Source: Streptomyces thermolilacinus SPC6 (GTDB lineage Bacteria > Actinomycetota > Actinomycetes > Streptomycetales > Streptomycetaceae). Taken from it: a stretch of DNA of 64,000 nt. This document shows positions 1-7,714 of this stretch, piece after piece. Each line of letters begins with the position of its first letter. Position 1 is the first letter of the stretch. Position numbers and translations under genes: made by a program. The notes under the pieces were generated by a model that was not told the DNA's origin, made no database searches, and saw only the letters and a list, made by a program, of their open reading frames with translations. The stretch is from positions 372,001-436,000 of the forward strand of contig NZ_ASHX02000001.1 of the NCBI RefSeq assembly GCF_000478605.2, written 5' to 3'.

Positions 1-528
1 ATGACGGAAGTGATCACACGGGCGGCCGGACGCCTGCGCAGGGCACTCGTACGGGGGGACGACGACCCGTCCCGGGTGGGCGGGCACGCCGCCGCGCTCG
101 CCGCCTACGCCGTGTACACGGCGGCCTGGACGGCGGCCGTACGGCGCTCGGGGCGCGGGCTCCCGGAGCGGACCGAGCCGTGGGACCTGGCCCTCACGTC
201 GGTGGCGGCCTTCCGGCTGAGCCGACTGGTGAGCAAGGGGGCGGTGACGCGTCCCCTGCGGGCGCCGTTCACCGAGTACCGGGGGCCGCAGGCGGCGCCC
301 GCCGAGGTGCACGAGGAGCCGCGCGGCGGCGCGTCGCACACCGTGGGCGAGCTCGTGTCCTGCCCCTTCTGCCTGGGCGTCTGGACCGTCACGACGCTGA
401 CCGCCGCCGGGCTGCTGTGGCCGCGCGCCACCCGGACGGTCACCTCGGCACTGACCGCGCTCGCCGGGGCGGACACGCTCCAGCTCGCGTACAGCGCGCT
501 CACCGAGAAGGTCGCCGGGGAGGAGTAG
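1..528 (+). CDS. DUF1360 family membrane protein
   Basis: A 175-residue protein whose function is unknown; the family (DUF1360) is a small membrane protein family of Gram-positive bacteria. There is one hydrophobic segment at about residues 28-47 and a second at about 127-142. The family hallmark CPFCLG lies at residues 121-126, directly before the second segment, and the DLALTSVAAFRLSRL stretch at 62-76 is also typical. The ATG is the first base of the window, so an upstream start or an upstream operon partner cannot be excluded. A compact hairpin follows the stop. Confidence 0.8.
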   Translation: MTEVITRAAGRLRRALVRGDDDPSRVGGHAAALAAYAVYTAAWTAAVRRSGRGLPERTEPWDLALTSVAAFRLSRLVSKGAVTRPLRAPFTEYRGPQAAPAEVHEEPRGGASHTVGELVSCPFCLGVWTVTTLTAAGLLWPRATRTVTSALTALAGADTLQLAYSALTEKVAGEE

Positions 529-533
529 CGGGA

Positions 534-552
534 CGACCGCCGGGAGCGGTCG
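534..552 (+). terminator. hairpin after the DUF1360 gene
   Basis: CGACCGC and GCGGTCG are perfect 7-base arms around a 5-base loop, 6 bases after the stop codon. No T tract follows, which is usual for Streptomyces terminators. It separates this gene from the convergent SPW protein gene. Confidence 0.5.
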
Positions 553-656
553 CCCAGCGTGACACGGTCGGCGGGTGTGGCCCGGTGGCGGGCGGGCCTG
601 GCGGGGGCCGGCCCGTCACCGCCTCGTCTGGCCGACCCCCCGCCTCTCTCGTGCGA

Positions 657-1148
657 TCAGCGGCCGGCCGTGTGGGGGCGGCGCGCGCGGTGCCGCCCGC
701 CCGCGCCGCCTCCGGCGCCGCCGCGCGGGGTGGAAGCCCTGTACAGCAGCAGCGAGACGACCGACAGGGCGATCAGCACGCCCCCGGCCGCCACGTGGAA
801 CACGTGCGCACCGTCGGCGAACACGACCGTGTCGCGCAGTCCCAGCAGCCAGGGCGACGCCACCAGCCACGCGCCGGCGGCCAGTACGGTCAGATCCGCC
901 CACCTGCCCAGGTGCCACTTGAAGCGGGCCATCGCGATGAACAGCACGATCATGCCGACGCCCAGCTCATTGCGGTGGGCGTCCTTGCCGGTCATCGGGT
1001 CGCCGTTCACCCATGGGGCGACGAACAGCGCGACGGCCGTGAGCACCAGCAACAGGCTCACGAGCTGGTCCCGCTGCCCTTCCCTGAGCGCTCTGCGCAC
1101 CTCGGGGGTCATCGGCTCCCGCACTTTCGCCAACGCTTTGCCGGCCAT
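657..1148 (-). CDS. SPW-type integral membrane protein
   Basis: A 163-residue membrane protein with about four transmembrane segments. It carries the paired SPW-repeat features, FVAPWVNG in the first half and VASPWLLG in the second, each followed by a hydrophobic helix. The biochemical role of SPW proteins is not known. The start was placed at 1148, giving MAGKALAKV, because GGAAGGGAG sits just upstream; an in-frame start at 1217 would overlap the neighbour. It lies directly downstream of the DUF2231-Rieske gene on the same strand, with a gap of 65 bases, and may be co-transcribed with it. Confidence 0.75.
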   Translation of the reverse strand: MAGKALAKVREPMTPEVRRALREGQRDQLVSLLLVLTAVALFVAPWVNGDPMTGKDAHRNELGVGMIVLFIAMARFKWHLGRWADLTVLAAGAWLVASPWLLGLRDTVVFADGAHVFHVAAGGVLIALSVVSLLLYRASTPRGGAGGGAGGRHRARRPHTAGR

Positions 1149-1213
1149 GCCCTCACTCCCTTCCTCGGACCTCGCGGGGGCGGCCACCGCCACCCGCGAG
1201 GTTCCGACGCCTC

Positions 1214-2173
1214 TCACGCGGCCTCGGCACCGGCGCCGCGCCCCTCATCGCCCGGGCGCCGCAGCCGCACCTCCAGGCGGTCGCCCGTCACGCGAGTGTC
1301 GAACGACGGCTGGGGCGCCGTGGCCGGGCCCTCGACGTTCCAGCCGTCGGCCAGCCGGAACAGGCTGCCGTGCCAGGGGCACCGTACGCAGCCGTCCTCG
1401 ATGTCTCCCTCGGACAATGGCCCCGCCATGTGGCTGCACCGGTCGGCCAGCACATGGACGGCGCCGCCCTCCTCGCGGACCACCATCACCTCGACCTCCC
1501 CGACGAGGCGCCGTACGGGGCGGCCCACGGGGAACTCCGCGAGTGCGCCGACCTCGTGCCAGCCCTCCCCGACCACGTGCGGGACGTACTCGGCGTGGTT
1601 GGCGCCCGCCGCCTGCCGGTAGGCGAGGTGACCGCCCAGCGCGCCGCCGACGGCCACCACGGACAGCCCGGCCAGGCCCAGGGCCTTGCCGCGCCAGACC
1701 TGCCCCCGGCGCCGCGCCAGGTACGAGGACGCGTACAGGGCGACGGCCGTGAGGTTGGACGCCGCGTGCACCAGGCCCACCCGCTGCTGCTCCTTCGGCA
1801 GGTCCGCCCAGTCGGTCCACCCGGCCAGCGCCGAAGGCCCGGCCGCCACCAGGCCCACCCCGATGAGGGTCCGGGCGCCGCGCCGGTGGCCGGGCAGCAG
1901 GTCGAGCACGGCCGCCGACAGCCACGTGCCGAGCGGCACCTGCACCATCAGTGGATGCACGGGGTGGCCCAGCCAGCGCCCGTGCAGCACGTCCCGGCCC
2001 CGCCCCAGCGGAGCCGCGTGGACGGCGCCCCGCACGGCGTCGATCAGCCGGTCGGCGCCGGGCCACCGCTCCAGCCGGTCCACACCGCGCAGGATGCGCC
2101 CGGGCCCGCCCGCTGACGGGAGGAGCCGCCGCGCGGCCTGCGCGGCGGGATGACGCGTGAGTGATCGTTCCAT
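1214..2173 (-). CDS. DUF2231 membrane domain fused to a Rieske [2Fe-2S] domain
   Basis: A 319-residue predicted membrane redox protein. Residues 60-185 hold a DUF2231-type bundle of about four membrane segments containing HPVHPLMVQVPLGTW. Residues 200-305 form a Rieske domain with both ligand pairs, Cys246-Ser-His248 and Cys265-Pro-Trp-His268, so an intact [2Fe-2S] cluster is expected. The partner and substrate are unknown; the architecture suggests a small membrane-bound electron carrier. The start at 2173 (MERSLTRH) is preferred to upstream in-frame Met codons, since those would run toward the neighbouring gene; a GGAAGGG lies somewhat far upstream. The SPW membrane protein and a thioredoxin are nearby. 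Confidence 0.8.
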   Translation of the reverse strand: MERSLTRHPAAQAARRLLPSAGGPGRILRGVDRLERWPGADRLIDAVRGAVHAAPLGRGRDVLHGRWLGHPVHPLMVQVPLGTWLSAAVLDLLPGHRRGARTLIGVGLVAAGPSALAGWTDWADLPKEQQRVGLVHAASNLTAVALYASSYLARRRGQVWRGKALGLAGLSVVAVGGALGGHLAYRQAAGANHAEYVPHVVGEGWHEVGALAEFPVGRPVRRLVGEVEVMVVREEGGAVHVLADRCSHMAGPLSEGDIEDGCVRCPWHGSLFRLADGWNVEGPATAPQPSFDTRVTGDRLEVRLRRPGDEGRGAGAEAA

Positions 2174-2237
2174 GCCGGACCGAGTAGCCCTTCCCCGCGC
2201 GGGGAAACGCCCGGCGCTCCCGGACCCTGGAGCCCGG

Positions 2238-2777
2238 TCACCGGCCCCGTCCATAGGCGTCCCTCCGCGGGACCGGCCCGACGTCGGCGTGCCGGCCGGG
2301 CCGGACGGCGGCGTGGCGCTGTCCGGGCCCGGGGCCGTTCCGGGCGGCCAGGGCGTCGGCGACAAGTCCTGTCACGAAGGCGTAGACGGCCTTGTGGGCC
2401 AGGTCCACGACGAGTTCCCGGCGGGGCCAGGTGGCGGGCGGGGCGCCGACACCGGTCGCGTTCTCCAGGATCTGGTCGTTGGTGAGCCGCACCACGGCGA
2501 ACTTCGCGGACGACAGCGGACCGCGCAGCCCGGCATGGGCCATCACGGAGCGCAGTACGCCCAGCGCCGCCGCCTGCCCGAAGTGCATGCCCAGGTTCAC
2601 GGCCGGAGGTCGTGCGCCGGGCCGCTCCTGCATGCCGGTGAGCCGTTCCAGTACACGTGCGGGGACATGCGAGTCGGGCCGCCCGGTGAGGCGCTGCTCG
2701 GCCTTCTCTCCGAGCGTCATCACAAGACCGCCCACCGCACCGGCCACAAGTCCCTGCCACAGAGCGCGTTTCATCAT
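2238..2777 (-). CDS. conserved membrane protein, possibly DUF1440/YagU-like
   Basis: A 179-residue protein. The first 22 residues form a Gly-rich hydrophobic helix (LWQGLVAGAVGGLVMTLGEK), and further hydrophobic helices lie near residues 65-80 and 125-140. The look resembles DUF1440/YagU-type proteins but I cannot assign it firmly. Two adjacent ATG codons (2777 and 2774) could serve as start and the ribosome site is weak. The C-terminal 30 residues are Gly/Arg-rich and poorly structured. It is divergent from the thioredoxin gene, with 156 bases between them for two promoters. Confidence 0.6.
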   Translation of the reverse strand: MMKRALWQGLVAGAVGGLVMTLGEKAEQRLTGRPDSHVPARVLERLTGMQERPGARPPAVNLGMHFGQAAALGVLRSVMAHAGLRGPLSSAKFAVVRLTNDQILENATGVGAPPATWPRRELVVDLAHKAVYAFVTGLVADALAARNGPGPGQRHAAVRPGRHADVGPVPRRDAYGRGR

Positions 2778-2933
2778 GCGGCCCGGGTACCCGGCCCGGC
2801 GCACGGCAGCCGCCCCGTGTCCGCCACGCCAGTGGTGGGCAGGTGCGGGGGTGGCTGGCGATGGGCAGGGGAATAGGCATGCCCCGGGCGCCGTTGTCCG
2901 GGGCACCGACGAACCCCCTGAGAGGCGGACGGC

Positions 2934-3326
2934 ATGAGCACGATCGAACTGACCAAGGAGAACTTCGACCAGGTCGTGTCGGAGAACGACTTCGTCCTGA
3001 TCGACTTCTGGGCTTCCTGGTGCGGCCCGTGCCTCAAGTTCGCCCCGGTCTTCGAGACGGTGTCGGAGCGCCACCCCGACCTGGTGTTCGCCAAGGTGAA
3101 CACCGAGGCGGAGCAGGAGCTCGCCGCCGCCTTCGAGATCCAGTCGATCCCGACGCTGATGATCGTCCGGGACAACGTCGCCGTGTTCGCCCAGCCGGGC
3201 GCACTGCCGGAGCCGGTGCTGGAGGACCTCATCGGGCAGGCCCGGGGGCTGGACATGGACGCGGTGAAGAAGTCCATCGAGGACGCCAAGGCAGCCGGTC
3301 AGCAGGCCCCCGGCGGGGACGACTGA
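2934..3326 (+). CDS. thioredoxin
   Basis: A 130-residue cytoplasmic thioredoxin that reduces protein disulfides. The active site WCGPC covers residues 29-33, the cis-Pro loop is in IQSIPTLM, and the fold matches over residues 1-108. The C-terminal 22 residues (Lys/Ala/Gly/Asp-rich) extend beyond the usual thioredoxin length. The ATG follows a GAGAGG ribosome site. It is monocistronic: a membrane protein is divergent upstream and a very strong hairpin follows the stop. Its reductase is not in this window. Confidence 0.95.
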   Translation: MSTIELTKENFDQVVSENDFVLIDFWASWCGPCLKFAPVFETVSERHPDLVFAKVNTEAEQELAAAFEIQSIPTLMIVRDNVAVFAQPGALPEPVLEDLIGQARGLDMDAVKKSIEDAKAAGQQAPGGDD

Positions 3327-3359
3327 GCCCGCGCCGCCGAGCGGGGGCGTGGCGGCGGG

Positions 3360-3400
3360 CAAGGGGGCCGGGCGGGTACTGATCCCGCCCGGCCCCCTTG
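3360..3400. terminator. strong bidirectional terminator between thioredoxin and thiolase genes
   Basis: A perfect 17-base inverted repeat (3360-3376 against 3384-3400) with a 7-base loop. It begins CAAGGGGGCC and ends GGCCCCCTTG. It lies between two convergent genes, so it can serve both. Confidence 0.85.
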
Positions 3401-3451
3401 TCCTGTACGGGCCTCGGGGCCGTCCGGTCCGGCCCGCACGGCTTCCGGGGC

Positions 3452-4636
3452 CTACCGCTCCAGGACCACCGCGATGCCCTGGCCCACGCCGATGCACAGG
3501 GCCGCCACGCCCGTGCCCGAGCCGGCCGCCGCGAGCTGGTGGGCGACCGAACCGGCGAGGCGGGCTCCGGACGCGCCGAGCGGGTGGCCGATCGCGATGG
3601 CGCCGCCGCGCGGGTTGACGACCGCCGGGTCCAGTTCCGGCCACTCCGCGAGGCAGCCGAGCGCCTGCGCCGCGAACGCCTCGTTCAGCTCCATCACCGA
3701 CAGGTCCGCGAAGGTGCGGTCCGCGCGGCCCAGGGCCCGCTGGACGGCCTCCACCGGGCCCAGACCGAACAGCTGCGGCTCGATGCCGGTCACCGCCGAG
3801 GTGCGGATACGGGCCAGCGGCTCACGGCCGCACGCGCGCAGCCCCTCCTCGTCCACCAGGAGCAGCGCCGCCGCGCCGTCGTTGAGCGGCGAGGCGTTAC
3901 CGGCGGTCACCGTGCCGTCCGCGCGGAACGCGGGCTTCAGCCTGGCCAGGGCCTCCATGGACGTCGTGTCGCGGATGCACTCGTCGCGAGCCAGGTCCAC
4001 ACCCTCGTACGGGACGACCTCGCCGTCGAAGAGGCCGTCCGCCCACGCCCGCGCGGCCTTGCGGTGGCTGGCGAGCGCGAAGGCGTCCTGCTGCTCGCGG
4101 CTGATGGCGTGCTTGTCGGCGACCTGCTCGGCGCCCTCGCCCAGCGACACGGTCCACTCGGCCGGCATGCGCTTGTTGACCATGCGCCAGCCCAGCGTGG
4201 TCGAGTACATCTGCTCGTGCCCGGCCGGGAACGCCCGCTCGGGCTTCGGCAGCACCCACGGGGCGCGCGACATCGACTCGACGCCGCCCGCCAGGACGAT
4301 CGACGCGTCGCCCAGCGCGATGGCGCGGGCGGCCTGCACGACCGCTTCGAGGCCGGAGCCGCACAGTCGGTTGACGGTCACACCGGGCACCGTGACGGGC
4401 AGCCCGGCGAGCAGCACCGCCATGCGGGCCACGTCGCGGTTGTCCTCACCCGCGCCGTTCGCGTCGCCGAAATACACGTCGTCGACGCGGGCCGGGTCCA
4501 GGTCCGGCGTGCGGTCCACCAGCGCGCGCACGACGTGCGCGGCGAGGTCGTCGGGGCGCACGGAGGAGAGGGCACCGCCGAACTTGCCGATCGGGGTGCG
4601 GACGGCGTCGACGATGTAGACGTCGCGGATGCTCAT
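3452..4636 (-). CDS. thiolase family acyl-CoA acyltransferase
   Basis: A 394-residue thiolase that condenses or cleaves beta-ketoacyl-CoA. Catalytic residues are all present: acylated Cys92 in NRLCGSGLEA, the NEAFAAQ loop, His in GGAIAIGHPLGASGAR, and the second Cys in ALCIGVGQG. The length fits acetyl-CoA acetyltransferase and beta-ketoadipyl-CoA thiolase (PcaF) alike; sequence alone does not separate them here. No aromatic-degradation or beta-oxidation genes lie nearby, so the physiological substrate is open. A perfect palindrome 60 bases upstream (4696-4711) is a likely operator. Confidence 0.92.
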   Translation of the reverse strand: MSIRDVYIVDAVRTPIGKFGGALSSVRPDDLAAHVVRALVDRTPDLDPARVDDVYFGDANGAGEDNRDVARMAVLLAGLPVTVPGVTVNRLCGSGLEAVVQAARAIALGDASIVLAGGVESMSRAPWVLPKPERAFPAGHEQMYSTTLGWRMVNKRMPAEWTVSLGEGAEQVADKHAISREQQDAFALASHRKAARAWADGLFDGEVVPYEGVDLARDECIRDTTSMEALARLKPAFRADGTVTAGNASPLNDGAAALLLVDEEGLRACGREPLARIRTSAVTGIEPQLFGLGPVEAVQRALGRADRTFADLSVMELNEAFAAQALGCLAEWPELDPAVVNPRGGAIAIGHPLGASGARLAGSVAHQLAAAGSGTGVAALCIGVGQGIAVVLER

Positions 4637-4695
4637 CGGGGCTCTCTCCCACAGGCTGGTGCGCGCCTACGGGCCCGTACGCGCGCGTACGTACG

Positions 4696-4711
4696 GTGAA
4701 CGAATGTTCAC
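4696..4711. promoter_or_regulatory. 16-bp palindrome upstream of the thiolase gene
   Basis: GTGAACGAATGTTCAC: perfect 6-base arms around GAAT, 60 bases before the thiolase ATG on the minus strand. The GAAC-N4-GTTC core is shared by actinobacterial LexA boxes, but the outer bases differ from the usual TC/GA flanks; a TetR-type fatty-acid regulator site is equally possible. Confidence 0.6.
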
Positions 4712-4770
4712 TACCGACGCGCCGAGTCTCCGGCCCCGGAGCGGTCGGTGTCAACGGCAGCCCGGCGCCC

Positions 4771-5049
4771 TCACTCCGGATCCGGCTCACGGACCCGGGC
4801 GGACAGGCCGTAGTCCAGCTCCGAGCCGTCCACGAGGAGCGCCTCCACGGTGCGGGTCCCGGGGTCCACGTCCGCGACGAGGCCACCGCCCGCGTACCGG
4901 GGGTAGCCGGAGGCGCCCGTCTCACCGGTGGCCTCCACGACGGCCGAACGGATCGCCACCTCCGCGAGGTGCGCGGCGTCGCGCCCCTCCGCGTGCTCGG
5001 GCACGATGAGGATCTCCAGGCGCTTCGGGTGCTGCCGATGTGTGTCCAT
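4771..5049 (-). CDS. small conserved hypothetical protein
   Basis: A 92-residue soluble acidic protein that I do not recognise. It starts MDTHRQHPKRLEILIVPEH and looks like a single alpha/beta domain: a strand (LEILIV), a helix (AAHLAEVAIRSAVVE), then strands in GGLVADVD and TVEALLVDG. There are no membrane segments or cysteines. The start at 5049 is chosen from coding character; the ribosome site is poor and a GTG three codons upstream (5058) is an alternative. It is upstream of and co-directional with the thiolase, but the thiolase palindrome and a 134-base gap argue for separate expression. Confidence 0.6.
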   Translation of the reverse strand: MDTHRQHPKRLEILIVPEHAEGRDAAHLAEVAIRSAVVEATGETGASGYPRYAGGGLVADVDPGTRTVEALLVDGSELDYGLSARVREPDPE

Positions 5050-5117
5050 GGTCGTGACGCTAAGGACGTATGGCGCCCGGCGCACGTCAGGGGCGTGCCG
5101 ACAGGTGCCCGAGCCCC

Positions 5118-5172
5118 GGCGCACGGGTGCACGGCGCACGTGTGCACAGGGGTGCACGGCGCACGGGTGCAC
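5118..5172. repeat. 15-bp GGCGCACGGGTGCAC direct repeats
   Basis: GGCGCACGGGTGCAC occurs at 5118-5132 and 5158-5172, and a one-base variant (GGCGCACGTGTGCAC) at 5133-5147. An extra GTGCAC lies at 5152-5157. The repeats sit in the non-coding gap between two minus-strand genes. Confidence 0.75.
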
Positions 5173-5227
5173 GGCCGGGACCGTGGCCGATGCGGGCGCC
5201 GGGGGGCGACGGCCGGGACCGTGGCCG
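5171..5227. repeat. 19-bp direct repeat pair
   Basis: ACGGCCGGGACCGTGGCCG occurs at 5171-5189 and again at 5209-5227, exactly. Each copy is itself partly palindromic (GGCC...GGCC). It abuts the 15-bp repeats. No gene is seen between 5050 and 5294. Confidence 0.75.
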
Positions 5228-5294
5228 GGAACAGCCGCCGGGGCCGGGCCGGGGCCGGGATCGGGGCCCGGGACCGGCAGCGGGGCCGTACGGG

Positions 5295-6119
5295 CTACGC
5301 CGTCGCGAAGGCCGTGCGGAACGCGCCCAGCGTGTGCTGCTCGCGGGTCCGGTCCAGGACGCCGAACACGACCTCGTCGAAGTGCCCCGCGAACCGCCCG
5401 TCCCCCGTGAGCAGCGCCCGGAAGGCGCCCGCCACCTCGGCCGGGTCGTTGCGGAAGACGCCGCAGCCCCAGGCGCCCAGCACGATCCGCCGGTAGCCGT
5501 GGGCGACGGCCGTCTCCAGGACCCGCTCGGCGCGCGACGCGAGGGCGGCCGGTACGCGGTCGGCCCGCTCGGGCGTACGGGCGCGGACGACACCGGCGTT
5601 GGGCGCCGGTGAGGTCAGGAAGCCGACCGTGTACGGGCGGTCGAGGAGCCCGCCCCGGTCGTCACGGAAGACCGGGACGCCCGGCGAGTGGATGACCCGG
5701 TCCGTGTAGAGCGGATCCCGGTCGGCGCGGTGGTGGTCGTAGTACTCCGGGGCGCGCAGCAGCGTGGCGTACAGGGCGGAGGCGCGGCACAGGGCCTCCT
5801 CCTGCGCCTGGGCGCCGTTCAGGTAGCCGCCTCCGGGGTTGCGGGCGGATGCGAAGTTCAAGGCGGCGACGGAGTGGTCGGGTGCGGCGGCGGCGAGGCG
5901 GCGGGCCGCCTCGGTGGTGGATTCGCCGGTGACCTCGATGCGGGTGCTCCGGCCGGTCCCCGGGGCGGCGGGGACGGGGTCCGGGCCGTGCAGGGTGGTG
6001 CCGTCGACGGCCTTGGCGACCAGGTCGGCGATGCGGACCTCGCCCGCGGGGGTCCGGTACCGGCCCGCCGCGACGATCTGTTCGGTCTCCCGCGCGATAC
6101 CGCGTAGACGTGCGCTCAT
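5295..6119 (-). CDS. bacterial-type poly(ADP-ribose) glycohydrolase (TIGR02452 family)
   Basis: A 274-residue macrodomain-type enzyme. The PARG signature, GGG followed by QEE after six residues (GGGYLNGAQAQEE), is intact and predicts removal of poly(ADP-ribose) or ADP-ribose from targets. Other family features are NFASARNPGGG before the signature and VLGAWGCGVFRNDP near the C terminus. The N-terminal extension (MSARLRGIARETEQIV) is typical of the TIGR02452 group. Start 6119 is preferred over 6128, though neither has a good ribosome site. No ADP-ribosyltransferase gene is visible nearby. It is divergent from egtA. Confidence 0.88.
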   Translation of the reverse strand: MSARLRGIARETEQIVAAGRYRTPAGEVRIADLVAKAVDGTTLHGPDPVPAAPGTGRSTRIEVTGESTTEAARRLAAAAPDHSVAALNFASARNPGGGYLNGAQAQEEALCRASALYATLLRAPEYYDHHRADRDPLYTDRVIHSPGVPVFRDDRGGLLDRPYTVGFLTSPAPNAGVVRARTPERADRVPAALASRAERVLETAVAHGYRRIVLGAWGCGVFRNDPAEVAGAFRALLTGDGRFAGHFDEVVFGVLDRTREQHTLGAFRTAFATA

Positions 6120-6256
6120 ACCCCGCATCGTTCGTGATCACACAGGCGGGCCGCAACGGGTTTATCCGGCATGTGCCGTTCACGCGGGCACCCTTGTGCC
6201 GCTCGGCGACGGTGGCTTAGGTGGAACGGTACGTCCCGCGACAGGAGGAGCGATTC

Positions 6257-7714
6257 ATGCCGTCGAGCGCCTTCCCGGACGGCGGTCCGCCGCTGACCGA
6301 GGACGAGGCCGAGGACCTGCTTCGGTGCATCTGCTTCAAGACCGGCCCGCCCGGCGCGGTCGGGGTCGAACTGGAGTGGTTCGTCCACGATCTGCACCGC
6401 CCGTACCTGCCCGTCCCCCGCGACCGTCTGCACACCGCCTTCACCGCCCTGCGCGCCCTGGACCTGACGTCGTCGCTCACCGTGGAACCCGGTGGACAGC
6501 TGGAGCTCAGCTCGCCGCCCGCCGCCTCGCTCGCCGAGTGCGTCGCCACCGTCACGGCCGATCTCTCCGCCGTACGCGCCGCGCTCGCCCGTCTCGGACT
6601 CACCCTCACCGGCTCCGGCACCGACCCGTGGCTGCCGACGCGCGAGCGTGTGCTGCGCGAGCCGCGCTACGACGCGATGGAGGTCTACCTCGACCGCTGG
6701 GGCAGCGCCGGGCGGTCGATGATGCGCGACTCGGCGTCCGTGCAGGTCTGCGTGGACTCCGGGTACGAGGAGCCCGGCCCGCTCGGCTACCGGCGGCGGT
6801 GGCGGCTGGCGCACCTGCTGGGCCCGGTGCTCGTCGCCACGTTCGCCAACTCCCCCACGCTGCACGGCCGTCCGACCGGTCTGCGGTCCTCGCGGCAGTC
6901 GCTGTGGGCGGGCATCGACCCGCTGCGGGGCACGGCTCCGCCCGCCGGACGGGAGCCGCGCGGCGCGTGGGCGCGGCATGTGCTGGACACGCCGGTGATG
7001 TGCGTCCGCGCGGCCGAGGGGCCCTGGGCGGTGCCCGAGGGGCTGACGTTCCGTGAGTGGCTGCGCTCCGGGGCGCTGCGGGCGCCGACGCGCGCCGACC
7101 TCGACTACCACCTGACGACGCTGTTCCCGCCGGTACGGCCCCGGGGCACCCATCTGGAGCTGCGCATGCTGGACGCGCAGCCCGGGGACGACGGCTGGGT
7201 GGTGCCGCTCGCGGTCACGGCGGCGCTGTTCGACGACCCGGAGGCGGCCGAGGCTGCGTACGGGGTGCTGCTGCCGCTGGCGGAGACGGCCGGGCCGCTG
7301 CCCCCGCCGAGGGACGCGCACTGGCGGGCGGCGGTCCGGGACGGCCCCGAGGCGCCCGCGCTGCACCGGGCGGCCGTGGAGTGCTTCGCCCTCGCGCTGG
7401 GGGCCCTGGCCCGCGCGGGGGCGCCCGCCGCCGTACGGGACGCCGTGGGCGCGTTCCAGGAGCGGTTCGTGCTGCGGCGCCGCTGCCCGGCCGACGACCA
7501 GCGCCTCGCCCCGGTCTCCGTGCCGCGACAGTCGTCCGGGCCCCCGGCGCCCCGGACGGCCGGGCCCGTGCCCGTACCGGCGCAGGCTCCTCCGGACGAG
7601 CCCGTGCCCGTACCGCCGCCGTCGCCGTCGGCCGGGCCGGGTCGCGTACCCCCACGGCCCCGGTCGGCCGAGACCGCGCCCTGCCCCGACTCCGTGAAGG
7701 ACTCGTCCACATGA
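6257..7714 (+). CDS. egtA: ergothioneine biosynthesis glutamate-cysteine ligase EgtA
   Basis: A 485-residue ATP-dependent ligase that makes gamma-glutamylcysteine, the sulfur donor for ergothioneine. The GCS2-type motif GVELEWFV is near residue 35, and TVEPGGQLELSSPP, QVCVDSGY and HLELRMLDAQPGD match the EgtA family. The ATG follows AGGAGGAG. The last 60 or so residues are a Pro/Ala-rich tail (PVPVPAQAPP) beyond the catalytic domain and may be disordered. It is the first gene of egtABCD; its stop overlaps the egtB start in ATGA, so the two are translationally coupled. Confidence 0.95.
   Translation: MPSSAFPDGGPPLTEDEAEDLLRCICFKTGPPGAVGVELEWFVHDLHRPYLPVPRDRLHTAFTALRALDLTSSLTVEPGGQLELSSPPAASLAECVATVTADLSAVRAALARLGLTLTGSGTDPWLPTRERVLREPRYDAMEVYLDRWGSAGRSMMRDSASVQVCVDSGYEEPGPLGYRRRWRLAHLLGPVLVATFANSPTLHGRPTGLRSSRQSLWAGIDPLRGTAPPAGREPRGAWARHVLDTPVMCVRAAEGPWAVPEGLTFREWLRSGALRAPTRADLDYHLTTLFPPVRPRGTHLELRMLDAQPGDDGWVVPLAVTAALFDDPEAAEAAYGVLLPLAETAGPLPPPRDAHWRAAVRDGPEAPALHRAAVECFALALGALARAGAPAAVRDAVGAFQERFVLRRRCPADDQRLAPVSVPRQSSGPPAPRTAGPVPVPAQAPPDEPVPVPPPSPSAGPGRVPPRPRSAETAPCPDSVKDSST

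Noticed and set aside
2778..3644. Extension of the 2238-2777 minus-strand gene to an upstream start at 3644
   Set aside because: It would run antisense through the thioredoxin gene and its terminator; family-like sequence begins only at MMKRALWQ (2777).
4696..4711. Definite LexA/SOS box
   Set aside because: The core GAAC-N4-GTTC fits, but flanking bases and the downstream thiolase do not; left as an unassigned operator.
5118..5227. Short CRISPR-like array
   Set aside because: Repeats are 15 and 19 bases, irregularly spaced, without uniform spacers and without cas genes.
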